The notes beneath the pieces are model-generated. The model was not told the DNA's origin, searched no databases, and saw only the letters and a list, made by a program, of their open reading frames with translations. Both the position numbers and the translations under genes were made by a program. This document shows positions 1 to 8,700 of a DNA stretch of 64,000 nucleotides, piece after piece (position 1 is the first letter of the stretch; each line of letters opens with the position of its first letter). The stretch is from Antarcticibacterium flavum (GTDB lineage: Bacteria > Bacteroidota > Bacteroidia > Flavobacteriales > Flavobacteriaceae), in the NCBI RefSeq assembly GCF_006159205.1, contig NZ_CP040812.1, positions 1,240,001 to 1,304,000 of the forward strand, in the 5' to 3' direction.

Positions 1-1407
1 TGCTTCAGCTGAAAGGTTTACCGGGCCATTCTCAGTAATAAGTATATCATCTTCGATCCTTACTGCAATTCCATACCATTTAGGGTCACAATTACTCCCT
101 TCAGGAATATAGATCCCCGGCTCCACCGTGATCACCATATTAGGTTCAAAATTCTCTCCCAGTCCAGGGTCGTGAACATCCAGGCCAATATGATGTGAGG
201 TCCCATGAGGAAAATACTGGCGTGCATCGGTTTCATCCTTCGCAATACCCAGTTTAACTAAGCCTTCATTAATAACCTTTCTTGCAGCCGCATCCGTGGA
301 GCGAAATGGGTTCCCAACCACAGAGGCTGCAATTCCCGCCTCCTGTGCCTCATAGACCAGGTCGTAAATTGCCTTTTGTTCCGGGTTGAACTTTCCATTG
401 GCAGGGATGGTACGGGTCACATCTGCCGTGTAACCATGGTACTCAGCCCCCAAATCCATAAGTACAAGGTCATCGCCTACTTTTGTTTTATTATTCTCAA
501 TATAATGCAGCACGCAGCCATTATGGCCACCTCCAACAATGCTGGGATAACCTTCATATTCACTGCCATATTTTTTATAGACGTATTCATGAATCCCCTG
601 TATCTCGCGCTCGCTCATCCCGGGGTGCATGGCCTTCATCACCTCCCGCTGTCCCATAGCCGATATTCGTACTGCTTTTTTAAGCAGCCCCAGTTCTTCT
701 TCGGTTTTTATTTGCCGCAGCTTTGCCATATACCGCCTTACACTTCTATTGTCAAGGTTTGCTCTTTTCACCGGCAAACTCCCACCTGTTTTCAGCTCCT
801 TATCAATAGCCGTAGTGGCTCCATCTTCACTTTCTTCAAGGTAATATCCTGTTTGTTGTTTGAAAGATTCTACAAGGCTAAAAAGATCGGCAGGATCCCG
901 TGGATTGTCCCTGTAGTCATCGGCAAAACCTTTGAACAACACTTCATCAAAAGTTGTAAAATCTATACCAGATTTTAGGAATTCCTTGCCATTATAAACC
1001 TGTACAAAACCAAGCTTTTCCTTCGCCCCTTCTGTTCCCAACCTGTAGCCGTTCCACTGCTCTGCCTGCGGATTTTTTTCCTGCACATAAAGCATCTCAT
1101 TATAGACCTCGCCATTTTTACTTTTTTGATCCTCAGAAAAAATGACCAGTACCGCATGCGGCTCCTTATATCCTGTTAAATAATAGAAATCGGGATCCTG
1201 GTGGTAGATATAATCCACATCATTGGCCCGGTTTCTCACGGCATTGGCAAAGAAAACCGCAACAGAATTTGGCGGCATTTGTTCCCGAAGGGCTTCCCGT
1301 CTATCCTTATGGAATTGAGCTGAAAGATAATCGGCAGGCAGATCTTCCTGAGCGTGGGAGATGATAATAATTATTAAGCTGAAGAAAAGGGTGAACAAGG
1401 TTCTCAT
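1..1407 (-). CDS. Exported Xaa-Pro aminopeptidase (aminopeptidase P, M24B), C-terminus cut by window edge
   Basis: The minus-strand frame is open from an ATG at 1407 to the window edge, giving 469 residues without a stop. It begins with a hydrophobic signal peptide (MRTLFTLFFSLIIIIISHAQ), so the enzyme is exported. An aminopeptidase P N-terminal domain follows, with PPNSVAVFFAN and DFYYLTGY motifs. The C-terminal half is a pita-bread metallopeptidase domain with the expected dinuclear metal ligands: the two Asp of DLGAEYHGYTADVTR, the His of HGTSHHIGLDVHD, and Glu in VEPGIYIP and RIEDDI. The family removes an N-terminal residue that precedes proline. Only the extreme C-terminus is missing. 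It stands alone, divergent from the tRNA gene. The family call is firm; the physiological substrate is unknown. Confidence 0.9.
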   Translation of the reverse strand, partial: MRTLFTLFFSLIIIIISHAQEDLPADYLSAQFHKDRREALREQMPPNSVAVFFANAVRNRANDVDYIYHQDPDFYYLTGYKEPHAVLVIFSEDQKSKNGEVYNEMLYVQEKNPQAEQWNGYRLGTEGAKEKLGFVQVYNGKEFLKSGIDFTTFDEVLFKGFADDYRDNPRDPADLFSLVESFKQQTGYYLEESEDGATTAIDKELKTGGSLPVKRANLDNRSVRRYMAKLRQIKTEEELGLLKKAVRISAMGQREVMKAMHPGMSEREIQGIHEYVYKKYGSEYEGYPSIVGGGHNGCVLHYIENNKTKVGDDLVLMDLGAEYHGYTADVTRTIPANGKFNPEQKAIYDLVYEAQEAGIAASVVGNPFRSTDAAARKVINEGLVKLGIAKDETDARQYFPHGTSHHIGLDVHDPGLGENFEPNMVITVEPGIYIPEGSNCDPKWYGIAVRIEDDILITENGPVNLSAEA

Positions 1408-1596
1408 AGCAGAAATTTTGAAAAAGGAAAAATAAGAATATTAATCCTTTGTACAAACAGCTGGAGTCAACTCTTTTTCAAGTAAGAAGAAAAATATCTA
1501 CTACCCGCCAGGGGCCTTGTATGAGCTTCCCCCTGTTGCCGGTCAAATTTGCATAAAAAAAGCCTCTCTTTGTTTTCGGTTTTTTAAAAATAAACA

Positions 1597-1604
1597 TATA
1601 TTTG
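1597..1604 (+). promoter_or_regulatory. Bacteroidota -7 promoter box for tRNA-Arg
   Basis: TATATTTG matches the Bacteroidota -7 consensus TAnnTTTG and ends 12 nt before the mature tRNA 5' end. A TTG at 1570-1572 could be the -33 element, but the spacing of 24 nt is longer than usual. Confidence 0.55.
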
Positions 1605-1616
1605 CACCCGCAAAAC

Positions 1617-1690
1617 GGCCTCGTGGCGCAACTGAATAGCGCATCTGATTACGGCTCAGAAGGTTACAGGTTTGAATCCTGTCGAGGTCA
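1617..1690 (+). tRNA. tRNA-Arg (anticodon ACG)
   Basis: The 74-nt cloverleaf can be folded by eye. The 7-bp acceptor stem pairs 1617-1623 with 1683-1689 (one G-U), and the discriminator is A1690. The anticodon stem is 1644-1648 with 1656-1660, the loop TTACGGC carries anticodon ACG at 1651-1653, and the T stem is ACAGG/CCTGT around loop TTTGAAT. CCA is not encoded. The ACG anticodon is read as ICG and decodes CGU/CGC/CGA arginine codons. The gene stands alone with its own promoter box and terminator. Confidence 0.96.
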
Positions 1691-1701
1691 CTTAAAGCAG
1701 A

Positions 1702-1731
1702 AAGTTCGCACGAAAGTGCGGACTTTTTTTG
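1702..1731 (+). terminator. Rho-independent terminator of tRNA-Arg
   Basis: A 10-bp stem (AAGTTCGCAC with GTGCGGACTT, one G-U pair) closes a GAAA tetraloop and runs into a T tract, 11 nt after the tRNA. Confidence 0.9.
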
Positions 1732-1849
1732 TGTTTGGAAAAGCTGAGCAACGCTCAAAGCTTGGGAAAAAATAAAAAAAGTGCCACGTCCCGGAGAGCG
1801 GGGCCACTTTCTATTTTCAGGAGGGGGTTCAAAGGAAAAACGAAGTCAC

Positions 1850-1864
1850 TCCTGTCGAGGTCAC
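1850..1864 (+). repeat. 15-bp duplicate of the tRNA-Arg 3' end (att-like remnant)
   Basis: TCCTGTCGAGGTCAC is identical to the tRNA 3' end and the first base after it (1677-1691), 173 bp downstream in the same orientation. It covers part of the T loop, the T-stem 3' strand and the acceptor 3' strand, which is the segment tyrosine integrases commonly use as attB. No integrase or cargo lies between the copies, so this is either a scar of a lost element or the relic of a degenerated second tRNA gene. Confidence 0.55.
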
Positions 1865-1870
1865 GAAGCA

Positions 1871-1911
1871 AAATCCCAATTAGCTAAATATGAAGCTGTT
1901 GGGATTTTTTG
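1871..1911 (+). terminator. Terminator-like hairpin after the tRNA 3'-end copy
   Basis: AAATCCCAA (1871-1879) pairs with TTGGGATTT (1899-1907) over a 19-nt loop and is followed by a T run. A terminator placed just after the duplicated tRNA end resembles the arrangement at the intact tRNA. Confidence 0.6.
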
Positions 1912-2496
1912 TTTATAAAATGTGTAACTTTTCGTGTCACTTCAGTTAGAAAAGGTAATCCAAAATTTTTATCGCACCAGGAATAGTAGATAAACAATTC
2001 GTTCTTTAATTAATTGCCTCCAACCTACGCTCCTTCCTACACTCTCAAAGGTTCTTATTATAGATTTACAACAGATAAATACCAACCGTTCTTAGGAACC
2101 TATGAAAGAAAAAAGGCAAAAATATTTGGATTTATAAAAATGCTGAATTGAATGTGCGGAATTACAAATTCTATCTTCTTCCGGCCATTCAAAGAACCAC
2201 ATCTGCTGCCCGGACTACAGATTTGCCAAATCAGATTATGTAAAATAATTTGAAAAATTTCATTCTTATCGCTTTTTATCGCAGCGATTTCAAATTGCAT
2301 TTAATATTCCCCGCCGGTATTTGCAGTTTTAATTTTACTAATATTTTGATAATAAAGGTATAAGGCTGATTTATATTTTTTATTTTTCAAAGACTAAGGT
2401 TAAACGACAAAAAAAGCTCCGGGGTGTAATGTGTGTTTAATACCATGTCAAAGGTTATATCTGTCTGACTTTTAGACCTGAAAAATAAAATTTCTT
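1912..2496. other. Intergenic region, no gene seen
   Basis: This AT-rich stretch lies between the tRNA locus and the oxidoreductase operon. The only open frame (minus strand, 66 codons, 2100-2300) has no recognisable motif and is not called. The operon promoter should lie in the last 150 bp, but no clear TAnnTTTG box is visible. Confidence 0.6.
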
Positions 2497-3300
2497 ATGG
2501 ATGATATGGGAAAAGACAAAGAAAAACCACAGTCTTACAATTTATCTGAAGATGAAGAGAATATCCTGGATCAACTGGGACTAAAAGACGGAACCTCCCG
2601 TAGAAAATTCCTTAAACAAATTTCAGCAGCAAGCATAAGTGTTTATGCTTCTTCTTTTTTTACTAATGAGTTATTTGCAAATACAATGAAAAATCTGCCT
2701 GATAACCCCGGGGTTCTTCTCAATGAAGTAAAAGTGAACCTGCGGGTAAATAAAATGGTAAAACCATTGACCCTGGATTCCCGTACTACCCTGCTCGATG
2801 CCCTACGAGAAAGATTAGCTCTTACAGGATCTAAAAAAGGATGTGACCACGGCCAGTGTGGTGCCTGTACGGTACTAATAGATGGCAAACGTAAACTTTC
2901 GTGCCTTACGCTCGCAGCCACCTGTGAGAACAAGGAGATCACAACTATTGAAGGTTTAGTGCAAGAGGGGGAACTTCACCCTATGCAGGAGGCTTTTTTG
3001 AAACATGATGGCTTTCAATGTGGGTACTGTACCCCCGGACAGATCTGTTCTTCAGTAGCACTTCTGGAAGAAGCTGAAAATGGGGATGCGAGTTATGTTA
3101 CCGAAAATTTTAAAAATTTCAAAACCGGGTTAAAACTTTCCGAAGAAGAGATCAGGGAAAGAATGTCTGGAAATATTTGCCGCTGCGGTGCCTATAACAA
3201 CATTGTGCAGGCTTTTAAAGAAGTACATTCCGGTGGCGACGAAATGCCAACCTGGGAATTTGCTACAAAGGAGCAAATGGACAAGGCAAAGAATTCTTAA
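2497..3300 (+). CDS. paoA: Aldehyde oxidoreductase 2Fe-2S subunit, Tat-exported (PaoA/YagT-like)
   Basis: This is the small iron-sulfur subunit of a xanthine-oxidase-family molybdenum hydroxylase. It carries electrons from the molybdenum site to the FAD subunit. A twin-arginine signal is visible near residues 34-55 (SRRKFLKQISAAS), which points to export as a folded, cofactor-loaded complex, as for E. coli PaoABC. Cys116, Cys121, Cys124 and Cys136 form the plant-type 2Fe-2S site, and Cys175, Cys178, Cys228 and Cys230 form the second site (CGYCTPGQIC and ICRCG). It is first of three co-directional genes, with 65 bp before the FAD subunit. E. coli PaoABC oxidises aromatic aldehydes; the substrate here is inferred only from that likeness. 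Confidence 0.88.
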   Translation: MDDMGKDKEKPQSYNLSEDEENILDQLGLKDGTSRRKFLKQISAASISVYASSFFTNELFANTMKNLPDNPGVLLNEVKVNLRVNKMVKPLTLDSRTTLLDALRERLALTGSKKGCDHGQCGACTVLIDGKRKLSCLTLAATCENKEITTIEGLVQEGELHPMQEAFLKHDGFQCGYCTPGQICSSVALLEEAENGDASYVTENFKNFKTGLKLSEEEIRERMSGNICRCGAYNNIVQAFKEVHSGGDEMPTWEFATKEQMDKAKNS

Positions 3301-3365
3301 AGCAAACACATCAAATCCCTGGAAAGACTAAGAGTTAATTCAGGGGTTCTAAAAGCAATTTTAAA

Positions 3366-4358
3366 ATGAGACCATTCAAATATACCGGTGCTAAGAATAC
3401 AGAGGAAGCTTTGCAGGCGGCAAACTCCAATGAAGATGCCCACTATTTAGGGGGAGGTACAAATTTGCTCGACCTAATGAAGGAGGATGTGGAGCGTCCC
3501 GATGAGCTTATCGAGGTTGCAAGTCTGGATTATAAGAATATAACTTCAAATGAAAACGGCGGATTAACATTGGGTGCTATGCTCAATAATTCTGAAACTG
3601 CCAATCACCGGGAAGTCCGTACCCAATATCCTTTGTTGTCCATGGCGATGCTTTCGGCGGCCTCAGCACAACTTCGCAATATGGCGACCAACGGCGGCAA
3701 CTTGTTACAGCGTACCCGTTGCCCTTATTTTTACGAAACCTCGATGCCCTGCAATAAAAGGGAGCCGGGCACAGGATGCGGAGCTTTAAATGGCATGAAT
3801 GCTTTGCACGCCATCTTTGGGTGGAGCGATAAGTGTGTCGCAGTGCATCCATCAGATATGTGTGTGGCATTGGCAGCGATTGGGGCTACAGTAGAAGTAC
3901 TGCAACCCGATGGCTCTTCAAGAATGATCGAATTTACAGACTTTCACCGTTTACCGGGAGACCAGCCGGAAAAAGATACCAACCTTTTGCCGGGAGAATT
4001 GATCACTGCTATTCACCTGCCGGAACCTGTATTTGCAGACCACTATTATTACTTAAAAATCCGTGAGCGGGCGAGTTATGCTTTCGCTTTGGTTTCTGTA
4101 GCGGCGGGTTTACAAATTAAGGACGGAGTGATCACCAGAGCCGGACTTGCATTGGGCAGCGTGGCCCATAAACCCTGGAAGTTAACAGAGGTGGAAACTT
4201 ACCTTACCGGAAAAAAACCTAATCAGGAAAACTTTGAGGCCGCGGCCGGACTTGCTATGAAAGACGCAAAACCGCTTGAAGACAATAAGTATAAAGTAGA
4301 AATGGCTGCAAAGGGAATTGTCAGGGCATTAACCATGGCATACGAAAGAAAAGCATAA
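3366..4358 (+). CDS. paoB: Aldehyde oxidoreductase FAD-binding subunit with extra 4Fe-4S motif (PaoB/YagS-like)
   Basis: This is the medium subunit of the molybdenum hydroxylase and passes electrons from the iron-sulfur subunit through FAD to an acceptor. The N-terminal FAD motif is HYLGGGTNLLDLMK (residues 26-39), followed by ATNGGNLLQRTRCPYF. Four cysteines lie in an inserted loop (Cys119, Cys129, Cys138, Cys157; MPCNKREPGTGC in the middle). This insert is a hallmark of PaoB, which carries a 4Fe-4S cluster that most xanthine dehydrogenase FAD subunits lack. Its length of 330 aa is normal. It sits between the 2Fe-2S and molybdenum subunits, with 23 bp to the latter. Confidence 0.88.
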   Translation: MRPFKYTGAKNTEEALQAANSNEDAHYLGGGTNLLDLMKEDVERPDELIEVASLDYKNITSNENGGLTLGAMLNNSETANHREVRTQYPLLSMAMLSAASAQLRNMATNGGNLLQRTRCPYFYETSMPCNKREPGTGCGALNGMNALHAIFGWSDKCVAVHPSDMCVALAAIGATVEVLQPDGSSRMIEFTDFHRLPGDQPEKDTNLLPGELITAIHLPEPVFADHYYYLKIRERASYAFALVSVAAGLQIKDGVITRAGLALGSVAHKPWKLTEVETYLTGKKPNQENFEAAAGLAMKDAKPLEDNKYKVEMAAKGIVRALTMAYERKA

Positions 4359-4381
4359 GCCCATTTCAAAAATAATATTTA

Positions 4382-6559
4382 ATGAAGAAGACATTGAAAG
4401 AATCTGGAGTAGGAACACCTATTAACAGGGTAGAAGGCAAGTTAAAAGTAACGGGAATGGCAAAATATGCTACGGAATTTCCTGTGAAAAATAAAGTTTA
4501 TGCACAGGGGATCAATAGTACTATTACCAAGGGAGAAATTATCTCTGTTGATACTTCTGAAGCTGAAAAGGTGGAGGGTGTACTTGCTGTGATTACCCAT
4601 AAAAATGCTGAAAAATTAAAAACTTTTGAGGAGGAGATGCCCGAGCTTTCCACGCCGAGCAAAGCCCCTGTATTGCAAAGTTCAAAGGTTTATTATTACG
4701 GCCAGTATGTAGGGGTGGTGGTGGCCGAAACTTTTGAGCAAGCCCAATATGCAGCCAGGCTTGTGAAAATTGAATATAAGAAAGATCCTGATCCAACGTT
4801 CCAATTTGATGGCTCGCGATCTAAAGCCTATACCCCCGAAGCACAGGAAGATTATCTTCGTGGAAATATAGCCGAAGGATTGGCCGATGCCGATGAAACG
4901 CTTGATGAAACCTACACAACCCCCATTGAGCATCATCATCCTATGGAGTTGCACGCTGTGATAGCTTCCTGGGAGAACGGAAAGGTAACTGCTTATGCGA
5001 GTCAGCAAATAGTCGAAGATTCTATAATTTCAATTTCAGACACCTTTCAAATTCCGAAGAAAGATGTAAGGATAATTTCTGCTTATGTTGGTGGAGGTTT
5101 TGGTTCTAAATTATATACAGAGCGACATGTTATTCTAGCCGTTATGGCTTCGAAGATGCTGGGGCGTCCCGTCCAAATGACAGTTACACGGCAACAAATG
5201 TTTACCAATACCGGGATGAGGCAGCATAATGAGCAGCGAATGAAAATTGGAGCTAAAAAAGATGGTGCTCTTACCGCCCTTTCCCACGAGACTTTATCTC
5301 ATACTTCTACTTTTCAGGAGTATCAGGAACCTTGCGGGATGATGTCAAAAATGCTTTATAATGTTCCTAACAACCAGATAAAATATCGATTGATACCAAT
5401 GAATTTTCAGACCCCTTGTGCAATGCGTGCTCCGGGAGAAGCCACGGGCAGCTTTGCGCTGGAATCTGCTATGGATGAAATGGCCTGGAAGTTAAAAATG
5501 GATCCTGTAGAATTCAGGATTAAAAATGATACGCAGGTCGATCTTGGAGCAGACAAGCCTTTTTCTTCACGATTGCTTATAGAATGTTTACGCATAGGAG
5601 CCGATAGATTTGGGTGGGATGACCGCCCAAAGGAGCCGCGTTCCAGGCAGAAAGGAAACTGGCTTATAGGTTACGGGATGAGTGCGGCGTCAAGAAATGC
5701 ACCTTACCAGGAAACCGCCGCAAAAGTGATCCTGGAGCTGGAGGATGAAAAGGTGTTTGCTACAATACAAATGGATGCTACAGATATTGGTACTGGAAGT
5801 TACACCATTATCGCACAAACTGCGGCAGAGTATCTCGACATTCCGGTAGAGCAGGTGACGGTGGAGTTGGGAGATTCCAATTTCCCCATCACTCCCGGTT
5901 CCGGAGGTTCCTGGGGAGCAGCTTCCTATTGCAATGGCGCGCGTGCCGCTTGTGAAAGTGCAATAACTAAATTAAAGGAAAACCGAAATATAGATAAGGA
6001 TGAGGAAATAAGTGTTGCCGAACTGCTGAAAAAAAATCAGCTGAATAGATATGAAGCTGAAGGTACCGTGGCACCATCAGAAGAATTTGAGAAACATTCG
6101 GTATTCTCTTTTGGCGCGAATTTCTCTGAAGTATGGGTCGATAAGGATACCGGGATGTATCGTATAAAGCGCATGGTGAATGTAGGTTCTGCAGGAAAAA
6201 TAATGAACCCTAAGACCGCATACGGCCAGATGATAGGTGGATTAACAATGGGTGCGGGAATGGTCCTTGCAGAGCAAACGAAGGTAGAACCAAATTTCGG
6301 GAATTTTATCACCCGCTCCCTGGCAGATTATCACGTGCCGGTAAATTTGGATATGGCCAATATAGATGTGATCTTTCTTCCGGAAGAGGATAAGATAGCC
6401 AATAAAATGGGCATAAAAGGGATTGGAGAACTTGGGATCACTAGTGTCGCAGCGTCATTGGCCAACGCAATTTTTAACGCCACCGGAAAGAGAATGCGGG
6501 ACCTGCCAATCACTCCGGAGAAACTCATCAATGCGCCTTTAGAACCAGGAGTAACTTAA
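4382..6559 (+). CDS. paoC: Aldehyde oxidoreductase molybdenum-binding subunit (PaoC/YagR-like)
   Basis: This is the large catalytic subunit, 725 aa, of the xanthine oxidase superfamily. It shows the family's cofactor-binding glycine-rich motif YVGGGFGSKLY (about residue 235), the MRAPGE motif near 350, the AASRNAPY and PGSGGSWGAA motifs, and the catalytic GIGELG near the C-terminus with Glu683 as the presumed base. There is no signal peptide, so export would be by hitch-hiking with the Tat-tagged small subunit. No XdhC/PaoD-type cofactor-insertion chaperone gene follows, unlike E. coli paoABCD; it may lie elsewhere. Confidence 0.9.
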   Translation: MKKTLKESGVGTPINRVEGKLKVTGMAKYATEFPVKNKVYAQGINSTITKGEIISVDTSEAEKVEGVLAVITHKNAEKLKTFEEEMPELSTPSKAPVLQSSKVYYYGQYVGVVVAETFEQAQYAARLVKIEYKKDPDPTFQFDGSRSKAYTPEAQEDYLRGNIAEGLADADETLDETYTTPIEHHHPMELHAVIASWENGKVTAYASQQIVEDSIISISDTFQIPKKDVRIISAYVGGGFGSKLYTERHVILAVMASKMLGRPVQMTVTRQQMFTNTGMRQHNEQRMKIGAKKDGALTALSHETLSHTSTFQEYQEPCGMMSKMLYNVPNNQIKYRLIPMNFQTPCAMRAPGEATGSFALESAMDEMAWKLKMDPVEFRIKNDTQVDLGADKPFSSRLLIECLRIGADRFGWDDRPKEPRSRQKGNWLIGYGMSAASRNAPYQETAAKVILELEDEKVFATIQMDATDIGTGSYTIIAQTAAEYLDIPVEQVTVELGDSNFPITPGSGGSWGAASYCNGARAACESAITKLKENRNIDKDEEISVAELLKKNQLNRYEAEGTVAPSEEFEKHSVFSFGANFSEVWVDKDTGMYRIKRMVNVGSAGKIMNPKTAYGQMIGGLTMGAGMVLAEQTKVEPNFGNFITRSLADYHVPVNLDMANIDVIFLPEEDKIANKMGIKGIGELGITSVAASLANAIFNATGKRMRDLPITPEKLINAPLEPGVT

Positions 6560-6610
6560 TGCCAGAAAACCGATAACTCCTCCAGGGTCCCCGGCATTTC
6601 TACTAAAAAA

Positions 6611-6644
6611 AACATCCCTCAGGACAATTGTCCGGAAGGATGTT
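6611..6644 (-). terminator. Terminator of clpS (minus strand)
   Basis: AACATCC at 6611-6617 pairs with GGATGTT at 6638-6644 around an inner GGACAATTGTCC palindrome. Read on the minus strand the stem runs into a T tract (A run at 6604-6612 on the plus strand), 22 bp after the clpS stop. It could also stop plus-strand paoC transcripts, but it lacks a T tract on that side. Confidence 0.8.
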
Positions 6645-6666
6645 ATCAAGTATAATACATAAGAGT

Positions 6667-6945
6667 TTACCCTACGATCTCTGCACTCAACCCGGCTTCC
6701 AATAGTTTGGAACACCTGGGTTTAAGGTCGGGATAGGCGCCGGTCTTTACGGTACACTTACCTTTGTAATGAACCAATAGAGAGCACTGCTCTGCCTGTT
6801 CCGGGGTATGTTCACAGGCATAGATAAGGGTCTCTATCACGTGATCAAAGGTGTTGACATCATCGTTATAAAGGACTATTTCGTAATTTTTCTGCTTCTT
6901 CGTCGAGGTCTTTACCTCTTCCAATACTTCTTCCTTCGTACTCAT
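6667..6945 (-). CDS. clpS: ATP-dependent Clp protease adaptor ClpS
   Basis: ClpS recognises N-degron substrates and hands them to the ClpA/ClpC unfoldase in the cytoplasm. The core is present: YEIVLYNDDVNTFDHVIETL contains the conserved NDD...TF...V signature, followed by the helix EQAEQCSLLVHYKGKCTVKTG. The start is set at 6945 (MSTKEEVLEEV), giving 92 aa. A frame start 42 bp upstream would add a non-homologous tail that overlaps the promoter box. The gene is read towards the oxidoreductase operon and has its own terminator. Clp unfoldase and protease genes are not in the window. Confidence 0.92.
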   Translation of the reverse strand: MSTKEEVLEEVKTSTKKQKNYEIVLYNDDVNTFDHVIETLIYACEHTPEQAEQCSLLVHYKGKCTVKTGAYPDLKPRCSKLLEAGLSAEIVG

Positions 6946-6976
6946 CTTCGTTCTTATTATGTTGATCTTCAATTCA

Positions 6977-6984
6977 CAAAGATA
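6977..6984 (-). promoter_or_regulatory. -7 promoter box of clpS
   Basis: Read on the minus strand the octamer is TATCTTTG, matching TAnnTTTG, 32 bp upstream of the clpS start. No convincing -33 TTG is seen at the right distance. Confidence 0.5.
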
Positions 6985-7109
6985 CAAAAGTTCATCTTTT
7001 GGTATTCTTAGTACATTGTTAACCCAATGATTTTAAAAAGTTATTTTTTCACCCAATATTGTTTCCCTTGGTCATAGAAACCCCGGTAAAATTACAATTC
7101 TCCCCGGGA

Positions 7110-7946
7110 TTATTTCTTTACAAAACTTAAAGCCGTCCAGTTTTCCCGCACCAGCTGCTCTTGCATCTTAAAACCCTGTTCCTTGCATTTCTCTTCAATG
7201 GCAGGGATATCTTCGGTGTAAAACCCGCTTAAGAAAAGTTTGCCGCCGGGGGAGAGACATTCAGAATACAGGGGGATTTGATCCAGAAGGATGTTCCGGT
7301 TAATATTTGCAATGATGCTATCATAACTTCTCCCCTCCAGCAACTCTGCTCCACCTTCATAGACAGAAATAAGCTCACAGTTATTCCTCTCCACATTCTC
7401 CAATGTGTTTTGGTAACACCAGTTATCTATATCTATGGCATCAATTTCCTTTGCTCCTCTCATTTCTGCGAGGATGGCCAGCACGCCAGTTCCACATCCC
7501 ATATCCAAAACCTTTTTTCCTTCCCACTCATTCTTCAGGATGAATTGCAGCATCATATGCGTTGTAGCGTGATGCCCTGTTCCAAAAGACATTTTTGGTT
7601 CTATGACAATATCATATTCGGTCTCGGGCTGCTCGTGAAAAGGTGCTCTTACAGAGCATTGGTCATCTACAATGATGGGCGTAAAATTCTTTTCCCATTC
7701 AATATTCCAGTTTACCTGCTCTATTTCCTTTGTGGAATAGGTGATGTTAAACTCGTTTGAATGCAAAATGTGTATTCCTGCAAGGATCTCCTCATCTACT
7801 TCTTCTGCCGGGATATAGGCTGTGATCCCGTCCTCATTTTCAACGAAACTCTCAAAGCCGGCATATCCAAGTTCTGCAATAAGTATTTCAGAAGCTGGTT
7901 GCAGGGGCTCAATGAGAAATTGATATTCTATATAATTAGTCGGCAT
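7110..7946 (-). CDS. prmA: Ribosomal protein L11 methyltransferase PrmA
   Basis: PrmA trimethylates ribosomal protein L11 using S-adenosylmethionine. The N-terminal L11-recognition domain begins with YIEYQFLIEP. The Rossmann methyltransferase core shows MSFGTGHHATTHMMLQ and the SAM motif KVLDMGCGTGVLAIL, followed by ANINRNILL in the catalytic region. The start is placed at 7946 (MPTNYIEY), which matches family N-termini better than the in-frame start 18 bp further upstream. It overlaps the end of tpiA by 11 bp, so the two are almost certainly co-transcribed and perhaps translationally coupled. Confidence 0.93.
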   Translation of the reverse strand: MPTNYIEYQFLIEPLQPASEILIAELGYAGFESFVENEDGITAYIPAEEVDEEILAGIHILHSNEFNITYSTKEIEQVNWNIEWEKNFTPIIVDDQCSVRAPFHEQPETEYDIVIEPKMSFGTGHHATTHMMLQFILKNEWEGKKVLDMGCGTGVLAILAEMRGAKEIDAIDIDNWCYQNTLENVERNNCELISVYEGGAELLEGRSYDSIIANINRNILLDQIPLYSECLSPGGKLFLSGFYTEDIPAIEEKCKEQGFKMQEQLVRENWTALSFVKK

Positions 7947-8700
7947 CTTCAAAGGCATTAACAATAGCTAGAAAATCTATGGCTTTAAGACTGGCACCGC
8001 CAATAAGCCCCCCGTCAACATCTTCTTTTCCAAAGATCTCTTTTGCATTATCGGGTTTAACACTCCCGCCGTAGAGAATAGAAACATTCTCTGCTGTTTC
8101 GCTGTCATATTTATCTGCCACCAATTTCCTTACGTAAGCATGAACTTCCTGTGCCTGCTCTGGCGAAGCGGTCTCTCCCGTACCAATTGCCCAAACAGGT
8201 TCATAAGCCAGGATCACATTCTTCCAGTCTTCTTTTGAAAGATGGAAAATGGCGTTTTCCAGCTGACTTTTAACCACATCAAAATGCTTATCGCCTTTAC
8301 GCTCTTCCAGTTCCTCTCCAAAACAAAAGATCACTTCCATTCCTGCCTCAATGGCTGCTGTAACTTTTTTTGCCAGGATCTCATCTGTTTCTCCAAACTG
8401 GGCACGTCTCTCACTATGACCAAGGATCACGGTATTCACCCCCGTACTCATCAACATTTGAGCTGAAACTTCCCCCGTATGGGCACCGCTTTTTGCAAAA
8501 TGCATATTTTGTGCTGCTACTTTAACAGGAGTATCTTTAAGGGTTTGAAAAGCATGATAAAGACTTACATAGGATGGCGCCACGTATACCTCTGCAGTTG
8601 GTTCTTTTACGAGCTGCATCTTCAGGTGGTTGAGCAGTTCAGACGTTTCTGCCAGGTCATTATTCATTTTCCAGTTTCCGGCAACTATATTTTTCCTCAT
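7936..8700 (-). CDS. tpiA: Triose-phosphate isomerase
   Basis: TpiA interconverts glyceraldehyde 3-phosphate and dihydroxyacetone phosphate in glycolysis. All catalytic parts of the TIM barrel are visible: Lys11 in AGNWKMN, His95 in GHSERR, Glu167 in AYEPVWAIGTG, and the phosphate-binding GGSV and GLIGGASL loops near the end. The length of 254 aa is normal. It is the first gene of the tpiA-prmA pair. Confidence 0.97.
   Translation of the reverse strand: MRKNIVAGNWKMNNDLAETSELLNHLKMQLVKEPTAEVYVAPSYVSLYHAFQTLKDTPVKVAAQNMHFAKSGAHTGEVSAQMLMSTGVNTVILGHSERRAQFGETDEILAKKVTAAIEAGMEVIFCFGEELEERKGDKHFDVVKSQLENAIFHLSKEDWKNVILAYEPVWAIGTGETASPEQAQEVHAYVRKLVADKYDSETAENVSILYGGSVKPDNAKEIFGKEDVDGGLIGGASLKAIDFLAIVNAFEDAD

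Noticed and set aside
376..978. Plus-strand open frame of 200 codons
   Set aside because: It lies wholly opposite the aminopeptidase P gene, whose frame shows all the family motifs; the plus-strand product has none.
1780..1810. Possible extra hairpin (GTGCCACGTCCCGG...GGGGCCACTT)
   Set aside because: The arms do not pair well once aligned and there is no T tract, so it was not called a terminator.
2100..2300. 66-codon minus-strand open frame upstream of the oxidoreductase operon
   Set aside because: No motif, no promoter box, no terminator, and amino-acid composition like AT-rich non-coding DNA.
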